The notes beneath the pieces were generated by a model. It saw nothing but the letters and a program-made list of their open reading frames with translations, did not search any database and was not told the DNA's origin. The position numbers and the translations under genes were made by a program. From SLST01 sp964458555 (GTDB lineage: Bacteria; Spirochaetota; Spirochaetia; DSM-27196; SLST01), in NCBI GenBank assembly GCA_964458555.1, contig CAYWJH010000007.1, positions 1 to 64,000 on the forward strand: a stretch of DNA of 64,000 bases. Reading direction: 5' to 3'. Shown here in pieces: positions 1-8,350 of this stretch (positions are counted from its first letter, which is position 1; each line of letters begins with the position of its first letter).

Positions 1-244
1 CCGAAAGTAAGGGCACGCGCGGCGGCGCTTTCACGTCCGCGGCCACCACGGTCGAGACGAGGTCGACGAGAGCGTCGGGGTCCGGACCGGCCTCAAGGAT
101 CGCCCGACAATCGGCCGGTGACGTGGCGAGCGACACGAGCCACGATTCCTCGCGTCCGGCGATCTCGAAGAATCCGCGCGCCGCTTCGCGGGCATTGTGC
201 CTGGCCGGATCCATCAGCACGACGACCTTGCTGCGCTCTCCCAT
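1..244 (-). CDS. Partial transcriptional regulator, XylR/LacI-like N-terminus (3' end outside window)
   Basis: A reading frame opens at an ATG at 244 and stays open to base 1, so only the first ~81 residues are present. The protein begins MGERSKVVVLMDPARHNARE. It is a hydrophobic strand followed by a helix, as in the periplasmic-binding-like domain that starts XylR-type AraC regulators, which lack an N-terminal helix-turn-helix. It is divergent from the URO-D-like gene at 367, a common regulator/target layout. The family call is inference from this short piece; the missing C-terminus should show an AraC DNA-binding domain. Confidence 0.55.
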   Translation of the reverse strand, partial: MGERSKVVVLMDPARHNAREAARGFFEIAGREESWLVSLATSPADCRAILEAGPDPDALVDLVSTVVAADVKAPPRVPLLS

Positions 245-251
245 CGTGTGT

Positions 252-287
252 CGCATTTTCGCTAGTCATAGTGCTGATTTTGCGCTA
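252..287. promoter_or_regulatory. Imperfect direct repeat in the divergent regulator/URO-D spacer
   Basis: Two similar words, GCATTTTCGCTA (about 253-264) and GATTTTGCGCTA (276-287), lie on the same strand one to two helical turns apart in the 122-base spacer between divergent starts. AraC/XylR-type regulators bind direct repeats, so this could be the operator of the partial regulator. The evidence is only this similarity and its place. Confidence 0.25.
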
Positions 288-366
288 CCACGTCGAGGGG
301 CCGAACGGTATTCTGATCTCGATCCGTGCGATTGCACTACGCACTGCACGGGACTGCGAGGCACCC

Positions 367-1497
367 ATGACCGAACGAGAATGCTACCGGCGGATCGCCC
401 TCTTTGAAAAAGCGGATTACATCCCGAACTACGACTCGCTTCCGAAGGAACGACTGCTCCGCGAGTGGTACGACCAGGGGCTCCCACGCGACGTGGACCT
501 TCACGATTACTTCGGGCTCCTCCCGAAGCCGCACCTCTACCGCAAGATCGACTTCGACCCGCAGCCCGGTGTTCCCGATCCGGAGGAACGCATCGCCCGC
601 GTCACCGCGCGAACGCCTGCGCCTGAAGGCACGGTGCCGCGCTGCAACACGTGGGGCCGAGTCGCTGCCTGGCCGGAGGTGCACGACATCGACCGGTGGG
701 CGGAGGGCGCGTACCACGTCCTCGAGGGCGCGCTCGAGGATCCATCGGACTGGGAGATCATTCGCGATCACTTTCGGCCGGACGTGGAGAAGCGCCTGGG
801 GCTCGGGCGCGGAGGTACGAGCTGGGCCGCCGACGTGGAGGAGTGGCGGGACCACGAGAGCGTCCTCGTGCTCGAGGCGCCGAGTATGGTCGGCGAGCCA
901 CGGATGCAGCTTGGCTTCGAGAACTACTGTATCAAGCTCTACGACGCGCGGGATATGATTCACAAGATGCTCGACCGCCAGACCGAGATGGCGATCCCGC
1001 TGCTCGAGGCGGCGTGCGAGGAGATCGAGTTCGACATGCTCTGGTTCTGGGAGGACATGGCGTATCGCAACGGACCGATCATGTCGCCCGAGCTCTTCGA
1101 GGAGATCGCCGTGCCGCGCTACCGCCGGCTCGCCGACTGGTGGCGTGATCGTGGCGGGGAGATCGTGGCCGTCGATTCGGACGGCGACGTGAACAAGCTC
1201 ATACCAGGATGGCTCAAAGGAGGCATCAACCACATCTGGCCGCTCGAGCCATTCGCCGGCTGCGACGTCGTGGCGATGCGCAAGCAGTACGGACAGGCGT
1301 TCAGCATGCGCGGCGGGGTCGACAAATTCTGCGTCGGCAAGGGTCGCGCGGAGATCGACCGCGAGCTTGACAGGATCTTCCCCGTGGTCCAGGACGGCGG
1401 CTTCATTCCCCACCTCGACCACATGCTCCCGCGCTGCACGTTCGAAGACTACTGCTACTACATGGAGCGGAAGAAGGAGATGCTTGCGAGCGTGTAG
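367..1497 (+). CDS. Uroporphyrinogen decarboxylase-like (URO-D/MtaA superfamily) protein
   Basis: The 376-residue protein starts at the ATG at 367 (MTERECYRRIALFEKADYIP); the frame is open further upstream but that part is low-complexity Arg/Ser sequence and is rejected. The C-terminal half has the URO-D barrel pattern: a DMLWFWEDMAYRNGP strand, the GGINHIWPLEP segment and the late MRGGVDK motif. Members of this branch are often corrinoid-dependent methyltransferase relatives rather than haem enzymes. In spirochaetes and thermotogae they often sit in sugar-catabolic clusters, which fits the neighbours. The true substrate cannot be read from the sequence. Confidence 0.83.
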   Translation: MTERECYRRIALFEKADYIPNYDSLPKERLLREWYDQGLPRDVDLHDYFGLLPKPHLYRKIDFDPQPGVPDPEERIARVTARTPAPEGTVPRCNTWGRVAAWPEVHDIDRWAEGAYHVLEGALEDPSDWEIIRDHFRPDVEKRLGLGRGGTSWAADVEEWRDHESVLVLEAPSMVGEPRMQLGFENYCIKLYDARDMIHKMLDRQTEMAIPLLEAACEEIEFDMLWFWEDMAYRNGPIMSPELFEEIAVPRYRRLADWWRDRGGEIVAVDSDGDVNKLIPGWLKGGINHIWPLEPFAGCDVVAMRKQYGQAFSMRGGVDKFCVGKGRAEIDRELDRIFPVVQDGGFIPHLDHMLPRCTFEDYCYYMERKKEMLASV

Positions 1498-1572
1498 GGC
1501 ACGCGGAGCGATGGTCGGCGCTGCCGGGGATCCGTCTTGCCACCAAGCGGACGTACCGGCTACGATTCCCCC

Positions 1573-2946
1573 ATGAACATCTCCGGAGTCCAGCCCGATC
1601 TCGCCGTCCTCGCAGACCACGAGCCGCGCCGCAGCGAGACCGGCATCGGCGCGCTCATGCCGTGGGCAAACCGCCTGTGGATGGTCACCTACGTCGCGCA
1701 CACGAAGACGACCGGCGCCGGCACGGGGCTCTTCTGGCTCGACGTCGACGACGAAGGCCGTATCACCCGTACGAAGCACCCGGAGAGCCGGGTGGGCACG
1801 TACGCGAACCGGATCATCCACCGCGAATCGAACCAGCTCTTCATCGGGCCGCACGCGATCGACATCCGCGGCAACGTCCGAACGATCGACGAGCTCGTCG
1901 ACACGCGGCTCGCGGCGACCGCGCGACACCTCTCCGATCCGGAGCACAAGGTCTACGTCCTGGGAATGGAGGGCGAGCTCTTCGAGGTCGACGTCGAATC
2001 GCTCGAGGTCACGAAGCTCTTCAACCTGCTGTCCGACCTGGACATCAGCGACAAGCCGCACTTCAAGGACGCATACACCGACCACGACCGGCTCGTCGTC
2101 GTGAACAACAGCTACTACCCGGCCGACTGGGAACGCGGCGAGAGCGACGGCCGCCTCGCCGAGTGGGACGGAAGCACCTGGCGCACGGTCGAGCGCACGC
2201 AGTACAACACCGTCACCGGCCGGTGCGAGGGCGACCTGGGGCGCGCGATCTACGCCGTCGGTCAGGACCGCGCGTCGGCGCTGCTCTCGGTCTATCTGCC
2301 GGCGACCGGCTGGCGTCGCTATCGGCTCCCGAAGGCAACGCACACGCAGGACCACGCATGGACGACCGAGTGGCCGCGCATCCGCGAGATCGAATCCGAA
2401 CGCTGGCTCGTAGATGCGAGCGGGATGTTCTACGAGATGCCGGCGATGACCTACGGGAACGCGCTGCGCGGCCTCGTGCCGGTCTCGCGGCATCTGCGGA
2501 TCATCGGCGACTACTGCACGTGGCGCGGCATGCTCGTCATGGCGGGCGACCAGACCACGCCCATCCACGACTCGAACCCCTTCGTGGGCCAGCCGCAGGC
2601 GAATCTCTGGTTCGGGAAGTCCGACGACCTGTGGAGCTTCGGCACGCCGGCCGGCTGGGGCGGACCGTGGTGGGATGCCGATGTGACCGCCGGCGAGCCC
2701 TCCGACCCCTTCCTGTTCAACGGCTTCCGCGACAAGGGGCTGCACCTCTCGCACGAGGGCGACCAGCCGCTGTCGGTCCGCATCGAGCTCGACGTCACGG
2801 GCACCGGACGCTTCCACCGCTACGACACGCTCACGACGAGCGACGGGTACGCCGCGACGACCTTCCCGGCCGGCCTCGCCGCGCACTGGGTGCGGCTCGT
2901 CTCCAAGCGCGACGCGAAGGTGACGGCGCAGTTCTTCTATGGGTAG
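1573..2946 (+). CDS. Conserved hypothetical protein, probable beta-propeller-like, in carbohydrate locus
   Basis: The 457-residue protein starts at the ATG at 1573 (MNISGVQPDLAVLADHEPRR). It has no signal peptide or membrane segment. It is rich in short beta strands, Trp and Gly-Asp turns (for example WANRLWMVTYVAH, FWLDVDDEGRI, WDGSTWRTVERTQYN), spaced like blades of a propeller. I do not recognise a named family or catalytic motif. It lies 76 bases after the URO-D-like gene in the same direction and may be co-transcribed. A role in sensing or processing a sugar is only an inference from the neighbours. Confidence 0.72.
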   Translation: MNISGVQPDLAVLADHEPRRSETGIGALMPWANRLWMVTYVAHTKTTGAGTGLFWLDVDDEGRITRTKHPESRVGTYANRIIHRESNQLFIGPHAIDIRGNVRTIDELVDTRLAATARHLSDPEHKVYVLGMEGELFEVDVESLEVTKLFNLLSDLDISDKPHFKDAYTDHDRLVVVNNSYYPADWERGESDGRLAEWDGSTWRTVERTQYNTVTGRCEGDLGRAIYAVGQDRASALLSVYLPATGWRRYRLPKATHTQDHAWTTEWPRIREIESERWLVDASGMFYEMPAMTYGNALRGLVPVSRHLRIIGDYCTWRGMLVMAGDQTTPIHDSNPFVGQPQANLWFGKSDDLWSFGTPAGWGGPWWDADVTAGEPSDPFLFNGFRDKGLHLSHEGDQPLSVRIELDVTGTGRFHRYDTLTTSDGYAATTFPAGLAAHWVRLVSKRDAKVTAQFFYG

Positions 2947-2985
2947 ACCGAGGGGTGCTTTGCGCCGCGAAGCCCGGCCGTTCTC

Positions 2986-3438
2986 TCAGAAACCGCGTCG
3001 CCCCGCGCTGCCGCGTGTACGTCTGCCTCGCAACGATACACCGAGCAACGCAAACCCGCCAGCCCCCTCGGCGAGGATGACGGCGCGCTCGAACCATGAT
3101 CCGTACCCGCCCACGACGACCTGTGGGATCGTGTGCAGCGCGGCGAGGACGAGGAGCTCGATTCCCACGACACGCGCGGCGCGCGTGAGCAGTCGCCCCT
3201 TCAGATACCCGGTGCGGTAGTAGTGCTCGAGGAAGACGATGACGACGATGAGCGCGATCGCCGCGAAGAACAGGAAGAAACGGTCGACCGCGGTCCTCAC
3301 GAGCTCGTCCGCGCCGGCGACCACCATGACGATCCCGGCAGTCTGCCGCGAGACGAGGTAGAGCGCGATGCCTATCGCAACCGAGAGTACCCACAGCCCG
3401 TAGGCTGCAATCCAGCCGGCGATCTCACGTCTGTGCAT
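2986..3438 (-). CDS. Small integral membrane protein (about four TM helices)
   Basis: This is a 150-residue protein with hydrophobic stretches near residues 8-28, 33-48, 53-70 and 88-110, and a basic Arg-rich C-terminus (RGRRTRGSAGRRGF). It starts at an ATG at 3438, inside the end of the upstream ATPase gene (14-base overlap), so it is probably translated from the same messenger as the ABC ATPases. I do not recognise a family. It converges with the gene ending at 2946. Confidence 0.78.
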   Translation of the reverse strand: MHRREIAGWIAAYGLWVLSVAIGIALYLVSRQTAGIVMVVAGADELVRTAVDRFFLFFAAIALIVVIVFLEHYYRTGYLKGRLLTRAARVVGIELLVLAALHTIPQVVVGGYGSWFERAVILAEGAGGFALLGVSLRGRRTRGSAGRRGF

Positions 3439-4480
3439 CGGCAGTGTCGTTGCGCTTCCGCAAGTCGTAGTAGTTCTTCAGCTTGAGCTCTTCCTTGAAG
3501 TGACACGCAGAGCGATGGTCGGCGCTGCCGGGGATCTGCGTGAGAGGCGGCTCTTCGGAGAAGCAGATGTCCTTCGCGTACGGGCAGCGCGTGTTGAAGT
3601 TGCAGCCCTCCGGTGGATTCGCCGGGTCGGGCACGGTCCCCTGGAGCGGACGACGGATCTTGCGCCGGCGCGGGTCGCCCTCCGGAATCGAGCCGAGGAG
3701 CGCCTCCGTATACGGGTGGTGCGGATTCTCGTAGATTTCCTGCGCGGTGGCGATCTCCACGATCTTGCCGAGGTACATGACGATCACGCGATCGGAGATG
3801 TGCTCGATCACGTTGAGGTTGTGCGCGACGAACAGCAGCGACAACCCAAACTCCTCCTGGAGCTCGGCGAGGAGGTTCAAGACCTGCGCCTGGACCGAGA
3901 CGTCGAGCGCGCTCACCGGCTCGTCGCAGACGATGAACTTGGGCTGCAGAGCGAGCGATCGTGCGATGCCGATGCGCTGTCGCTGCCCGCCGGAGAACTC
4001 GTGCGGATAGCGGTTGAGGTGATATCTCGACAATCCGACGCGACCGAGGAGGTACTCGACCCGCTCGGTGTTCTCCCTCCGGTTGCCCATGCCCTGGATC
4101 TTCAGCGGCTCGGCGATGATGTCGCGGACGCTCATCCGCGGGTCGAGCGAGGAGAACGGATCCTGGAAGATGATTTGCATCTCCTTGCGGAGCTCCTTGA
4201 GGTCCGAGCCGTCGGTCTCCATGAGGTCGATTCTGTTGCCGTTCTGATGGTAGTGAATACTGCCGGAGGTCGGCTCGATGAGCCGGATGACGCACCGTCC
4301 GGTCGTCGTCTTGCCGCACCCGCTCTCGCCGACGAGGCCGACCTTTTCGCCCTCGTAGACTTCGAAGCTCACGTCGTCCACCGCGCGGACATAGCCGCTG
4401 ATGCCCTTGAAGATCCCCTTGCGGATGGGGAAATGCTTCTTGAGGTTCTCCACTTCGAGGAGCACGTTCCGATCACTCAT
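3425..4480 (-). CDS. Oligopeptide/oligosaccharide-type ABC transporter ATPase (OppF/DppF-like)
   Basis: The 351-residue ATPase energises the transporter encoded on both sides of 7.6 kb. The start is MSDRNVLLEVENLKKHFP at 4480; the upstream open frame is Arg-rich noise. It has Walker A GESGCGKTTTGR, signature FSGGQRQR, Walker B FIVCDEPVSALD, and the C-terminal Cys-containing oligopeptide/dipeptide module (CNFNTRCPYAKDICF). The start overlaps the OppD-like stop by 8 bases, so the two ATPases are translationally coupled, as in opp/dpp operons where they form a heterodimer on the permease pair. Confidence 0.93.
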   Translation of the reverse strand: MSDRNVLLEVENLKKHFPIRKGIFKGISGYVRAVDDVSFEVYEGEKVGLVGESGCGKTTTGRCVIRLIEPTSGSIHYHQNGNRIDLMETDGSDLKELRKEMQIIFQDPFSSLDPRMSVRDIIAEPLKIQGMGNRRENTERVEYLLGRVGLSRYHLNRYPHEFSGGQRQRIGIARSLALQPKFIVCDEPVSALDVSVQAQVLNLLAELQEEFGLSLLFVAHNLNVIEHISDRVIVMYLGKIVEIATAQEIYENPHHPYTEALLGSIPEGDPRRRKIRRPLQGTVPDPANPPEGCNFNTRCPYAKDICFSEEPPLTQIPGSADHRSACHFKEELKLKNYYDLRKRNDTADAQT

Positions 4481-5531
4481 CGGTCGCCTCCTCCGCGGCC
4501 GCGTCTGCACCGGCCGACGCGCCCACGGGAGCCGCAGCATCGGCCTCCTCCCCGTGGAGCCAGCACTTCGCGTAGTGGCCGTCTTCGACCTCAAACTGCG
4601 GCGGCGCCTTCTTCCGGCATATATCCATCGCAAACGGGCAGCGCGGGGCGAAATAGCAGCCCTCCGGCAGGTTGAGGAGGTTCGGTACGGTGCCCCGGAT
4701 GGGCTCGAGCTTCTCGTGCTCTCCGATCCGGGGGATCGATTTCAGCAGCGCCTGCGTGTACGGGTGGGCCGGGTTGTAGAAGAGCTGCTCGGTCGTCGCG
4801 GTCTCCACGACGTTGCCGGTGTACATGACCATGACCCGCTCGGCTATCTCGCCGATGACGTCGAGGTCGTGGGTGATGAACATCACCGACATCCCGAACT
4901 GCTCCTGCAGATCCTCGATGATCTCGAGTATCTGCGCTTCGATCGTGACGTCGAGCGCCGTCGTGGGCTCGTCCGCGATCAGGAGCGTGGGATCGCACGA
5001 GAGCGCCATGGCGATCATGATCCGCTGGCGCATGCCACCGGAGAGCTGGTGGGGATACGCGTCGACCGTCTCGGCGGGCCGTCCGATGTTCACCCGGGAA
5101 AGCATCTCGATCGCGCGTTCGCGCGCCTGCTTCTCGTCGGCCAGCTGATGGAGGCGCACCGCCTCCATGATCTGCTCGCCGACCGAGTAGACCGGGTTGA
5201 GCGAGGTCATGGGCTCCTGGAAGATCATCGCGAGCTCGTTCCCGCGGATCGAACGCATCTTTGGACCCTTCGGGTCGAACGTGGTGAGGTCGACCGGATC
5301 GTCCCCGCCGTGGTAGCGAATCGCCCCGCCTTCGATCCTGCCCCGTGGTTTGGGCACGAGCTGCATGATCGAAAGCGCGGTGATGCTCTTCCCGCACCCG
5401 CTCTCACCCACGACGCCGAGCGTCTCGCCCTTGTCTATGTGAAAACTGACATCGTCGACCGCGCGCACGATGCCCTCGTGGGTATGGAAGTAGGTCTTCA
5501 GTCCCTCGACCTCGAGTAGTCGTTCACCCAT
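4473..5531 (-). CDS. Oligopeptide/oligosaccharide-type ABC transporter ATPase (OppD/DppD-like)
   Basis: This 352-residue ATPase is the partner of the one at 3425-4480. Visible motifs are Walker A VVGESGCGKS near residues 39-48, signature LSGGMRQR, Walker B LLIADEPTTALD, and the C-terminal module with the paired cysteines of GCYFAPRCPFAMDIC. The tail is Ala/Glu-rich (EEADAAAPVGASAGADAAAE). The gene lies 71 bases after the binding-protein gene, separated from it by a strong hairpin, which suggests lower expression than the binding protein. Confidence 0.93.
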   Translation of the reverse strand: MGERLLEVEGLKTYFHTHEGIVRAVDDVSFHIDKGETLGVVGESGCGKSITALSIMQLVPKPRGRIEGGAIRYHGGDDPVDLTTFDPKGPKMRSIRGNELAMIFQEPMTSLNPVYSVGEQIMEAVRLHQLADEKQARERAIEMLSRVNIGRPAETVDAYPHQLSGGMRQRIMIAMALSCDPTLLIADEPTTALDVTIEAQILEIIEDLQEQFGMSVMFITHDLDVIGEIAERVMVMYTGNVVETATTEQLFYNPAHPYTQALLKSIPRIGEHEKLEPIRGTVPNLLNLPEGCYFAPRCPFAMDICRKKAPPQFEVEDGHYAKCWLHGEEADAAAPVGASAGADAAAEEATDE

Positions 5532-5558
5532 CTACGCGTGCTCCTGCCTGAGAAAATG

Positions 5559-5586
5559 GGCGAGCCCGGCAGATGCCGGGCTCGCC
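5559..5586 (-). terminator. Perfect 12-bp hairpin between binding protein and ATPase genes (partial terminator or 3' stabiliser)
   Basis: The arms GGCGAGCCCGGC and GCCGGGCTCGCC pair perfectly around a four-base loop. On the minus strand the hairpin lies 17 bases after the binding-protein stop and is followed by a short T run. With the ATPase genes downstream in the same direction, it probably attenuates transcription or protects the upstream message, giving an excess of binding protein. Confidence 0.62.
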
Positions 5587-5602
5587 AGAGATGGCTTAGA
5601 AA

Positions 5603-7558
5603 CTACTCGCCGCGCTTCGTAGCGGACGTCCAGTAGTACTGCTCCATCCAGTTGTTACGAGTACCACCGGTAGAGATGTTGTCCGGGTACGAGTCTTTGC
5701 GGACATTGCCCAGCTCGGTGCTGGCAGCGATGGGCTTGCCCATCATGCCGACCGTTCCGATCATCCACAGGTTCTCCGCGTACGCGTCGCCGACGACCTT
5801 GACCGCCGCAGCCTGCTCCTCGGGCGGGACGTACTGGATGTCCAGGAGCGCCTGGTAGAGGTCCTTGATGACCTGAGGCGGCTCGATGCCCTCGTCGCCG
5901 TCCGATGCCAGCCAGGTCTTCCAGTCGGGACCGATGGGGCCGAACCAGAAGTTCGGATTCAGCCACGAACCGTTCGACTCGATGAACGCCGGCCCGAACA
6001 CGCGGTCGAGCGGCCACGCGAAGACCGCGTAGGTTCCGTTGCTCCTAATGGGCCCGAAGGCGCTTCCGGAGACCGAGCGGATATTGACGTCCACGCCAAT
6101 ATCTTCCCAGTAGCCTTCGACGAGCTCGGTCGTCTGGTTCCAGGAAGCGGCGGGGTTCACCGGGATATTCAGCGTGAACTGTCGTCCCTCGGGATCGAGG
6201 CGCATGCCGTTCGAGCCGCGCTCGGTGAGTCCCATCGAGTCGAGAAGCGCGTTCGCGCGCTCGGGATTGAACTCCGCGTAAGCTTCGGCCCAACGCTCCT
6301 CGTAGCCGATCGTCTTCGGGTGCACGGTCGCCTGGCGCGGCGTACCCTGGCCGAGCGCGGCGAGCTCGTTGATCTCGTCGCGGTCGATCGCGAGCGAGAG
6401 CGCCTGCCGGAAGCGAAGGTCCTGCAGCAGCGGCGCGATGACCTCGGCGTTGTCGCCATTGTAGGTCTGGTTGATCGACAGTCCGGGGGCGGCTCCCCAC
6501 AGATCGGGCGCGACCCACGTCTCGTAGCCGCCGGCGGCCTCGTTCTGCTTCATCACCGGGAAGTTCTCGATAGAGGTACCCCAGGCCACGAAGTCGAGCT
6601 CGCCGTTGAGGATCTTGAGCAGGCGGACCTCAGCGTCCTCGATCTTCACGTGGATGTGCGTGTCTATGTAGGGAAGCTGATTGCCGGCGGTGTCGACCTT
6701 GTAGTAGTACGGGTTGCGCTCGTAGATGTACGCGGTGGGAGTCTCTTCCTTGAAGACCCACGGGCCGAGCCCGGGTCGACCGAGCTTCTCGCCGGTGAAG
6801 TTATTGTCCGCATCTTCGAGATCGGCGACCTGGCTAAAGTACTGCCACCACTCTTCGAAGTCGGCTTCCTGCGCGACCGCGTCCGCGTCGTCGTTGTAGT
6901 CGATGTGGAACCGTCCGAGCCAGTGGCTAGGCGCGGGGCCGAAGAAGAAGCGGTTTCCAACGAGGTTCATCTTGTGGATGACCGCGTAGAAGGGACGGGC
7001 GAACTGGAGCTGCACCGTGTAGTCGTCGACCTTCACCATCTCGACGAGCTCGTCGCCCACCTTCGCCCAGTTCGGCGCAACGGGGTTCAGCTCCTCGTTC
7101 AGGTCGATGTCGTAGTATTGGAAGAGGTAGTCGTCCGCGGTCACCGGCTCGCCGTCCGACCACTTGAGCCCACGGCGGATGTTCATCGTGAAGACCGTGC
7201 CGTCGTCGTTGAACTCGAAGCTCTCGAGGTAATTGGGAATCGTACCTGTCGCCTCGCGGGTCAGCAACAGATTCGCCTCGCCGTTCGGGCCGTTTCCGCG
7301 CACGATCTGCCCACCGTACTGTCCGATCGAGTCGTTCGGCTCGACGACCATGGGGGTGTCCGGCAGTCGCTCGTCGACCGGAGGAAGCTCGCCGGCTTCG
7401 ACCATCGCGGCGAGCACGGGCGCCTCGTTGAACTCCGACGGCACCTCCGCGGTCACGCCGGGAGCGTCGTCGGCTGCTTCCTCCTGCCCGCCGCTCGCAA
7501 ACGCGAGGAACGGCGTCAAGAGGAGGACCAGGATAAAGAGCGCTAACTTGTCTTTCAT
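5603..7558 (-). CDS. ABC transporter extracellular solute-binding protein, family 5 (SBP_bac_5)
   Basis: A 651-residue periplasmic binding protein. The start at 7558 is preceded by GGAGGTCTT and gives a signal peptide (MKDKLALFILVLLLTPFLAF) ending ASGGQEEA; there is no lipobox Cys. Family features include YGGQIVRG, the DYLFQYYDIDLN region, GLGPWVFKEETPTAYIYERNPYY and DLRFRQALSLAIDRDEIN. At ~650 residues it is longer than classical OppA/DppA and similar to the oligosaccharide-binding members known in Thermotoga. The neighbours (Gfo/Idh/MocA, ThuA, six-hairpin glycosidase) point to a sugar ligand. It has its own leadered promoter at 7623-7651. Confidence 0.92.
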   Translation of the reverse strand: MKDKLALFILVLLLTPFLAFASGGQEEAADDAPGVTAEVPSEFNEAPVLAAMVEAGELPPVDERLPDTPMVVEPNDSIGQYGGQIVRGNGPNGEANLLLTREATGTIPNYLESFEFNDDGTVFTMNIRRGLKWSDGEPVTADDYLFQYYDIDLNEELNPVAPNWAKVGDELVEMVKVDDYTVQLQFARPFYAVIHKMNLVGNRFFFGPAPSHWLGRFHIDYNDDADAVAQEADFEEWWQYFSQVADLEDADNNFTGEKLGRPGLGPWVFKEETPTAYIYERNPYYYKVDTAGNQLPYIDTHIHVKIEDAEVRLLKILNGELDFVAWGTSIENFPVMKQNEAAGGYETWVAPDLWGAAPGLSINQTYNGDNAEVIAPLLQDLRFRQALSLAIDRDEINELAALGQGTPRQATVHPKTIGYEERWAEAYAEFNPERANALLDSMGLTERGSNGMRLDPEGRQFTLNIPVNPAASWNQTTELVEGYWEDIGVDVNIRSVSGSAFGPIRSNGTYAVFAWPLDRVFGPAFIESNGSWLNPNFWFGPIGPDWKTWLASDGDEGIEPPQVIKDLYQALLDIQYVPPEEQAAAVKVVGDAYAENLWMIGTVGMMGKPIAASTELGNVRKDSYPDNISTGGTRNNWMEQYYWTSATKRGE

Positions 7559-7622
7559 AAGACCTCCATTTTTGCGGCGCGCGCCCACCTTCGGGGTCGC
7601 AGCGGCACGCCGGTTTGAATTC

Positions 7623-7651
7623 AGGCTACACCCGTATGCCGTACGCGTCAA
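7623..7651 (-). promoter_or_regulatory. Sigma70-like promoter of the family-5 binding protein gene
   Basis: On the minus strand there is TTGACG (7651-7646), a 17-base spacer, then TAGCCT (7628-7623). The predicted start near 7616 leaves a ~58-base leader that ends in a strong Shine-Dalgarno. This is a normally leadered gene, unlike many others here. Confidence 0.55.
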
Positions 7652-7771
7652 GGACGATTGCCGCGAACGTGCCTTGTTTTTGCGGTACCGTTCCGGTAGG
7701 CGCCCGCAATCGGATGAAGGTTTTGCTTGCATAATCCGCGCCGATGATTCACAATCGATCGCAAGAGAGGT

Positions 7772-8329
7772 ATGAGAGAGTCCACCTACCGTGAGCGCAC
7801 GACCGACGAGCTTCGCGACGCGTACGACCGCGCCAACGGCCTCATCCTGGAGAAGTCGCTCGGCGAGGCCGAGGAGATTCTCAAGGGCATCGTCGAGAGC
7901 GAGCCGGGCTTCGCGCCGGCGTACAACAAGCGGGGCGTGATCGAGGTCAGCCGCGGTGAGCGCGACGAGGCGCTCGAGTGGTTTCTCGCCGCCGTGGAGG
8001 CAGACGACAACTACGCCCCGGCGCTCACGAACCTGGGCAACATGGCGCTCGAGCGCGGCGACGAGCACCAGGCGAAGGCGTACTACAACCGGGCGGTGGA
8101 CGCGGACCGGGAGTACGGGCCGGCGCACAACAGCCTGGGGATTCTCCTGCGTCGGGAGGGAAACCTCTCCGAATCCGTCCGCCACCTGCGGATGGCGAGG
8201 CGACAGGGCGGCTACCGCGTCACGTACGAGAGTATCTCCAGCCCCGGCGGACGACGAGGCTGCCTCTTGCTGATCGGCTTTGTCGTCGCGATGCTGGTAG
8301 GAGCGATCCTTCTGTTCCTGCGCTACTAG
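7772..8329 (+). CDS. TPR-repeat protein with C-terminal membrane anchor
   Basis: The 185-residue protein starts at an ATG preceded by AGAGAGG. It has about three to four tetratricopeptide units: FAPAYNKRGVIEVSRGERDEA, then YAPALTNLGNMALERGDEHQ, then YGPAHNSLGILLRREGNLSE. After a Gly/Arg linker it ends in one hydrophobic helix (CLLLIGFVVAMLVGAILLF), so it is probably tail-anchored with the TPRs in the cytoplasm. It is 21 bases upstream of the permease genes and opens their operon, which suggests it is co-expressed with, or scaffolds, the transporter. Confidence 0.85.
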   Translation: MRESTYRERTTDELRDAYDRANGLILEKSLGEAEEILKGIVESEPGFAPAYNKRGVIEVSRGERDEALEWFLAAVEADDNYAPALTNLGNMALERGDEHQAKAYYNRAVDADREYGPAHNSLGILLRREGNLSESVRHLRMARRQGGYRVTYESISSPGGRRGCLLLIGFVVAMLVGAILLFLRY

Positions 8330-8350
8330 GGAGAATTTGGAGAGAACGAT

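Noticed and set aside
118..366. Upstream extension of the URO-D-like frame
   Set aside because: The extension is Arg/Ser noise overlapping the divergent regulator gene on the other strand. The family similarity begins at the ATG at 367.
337..2886. 849-codon open frame on the minus strand
   Set aside because: It is a shadow of the URO-D-like gene and the 1573 gene. Composition is low-complexity and it lacks a ribosome site or recognisable motif.
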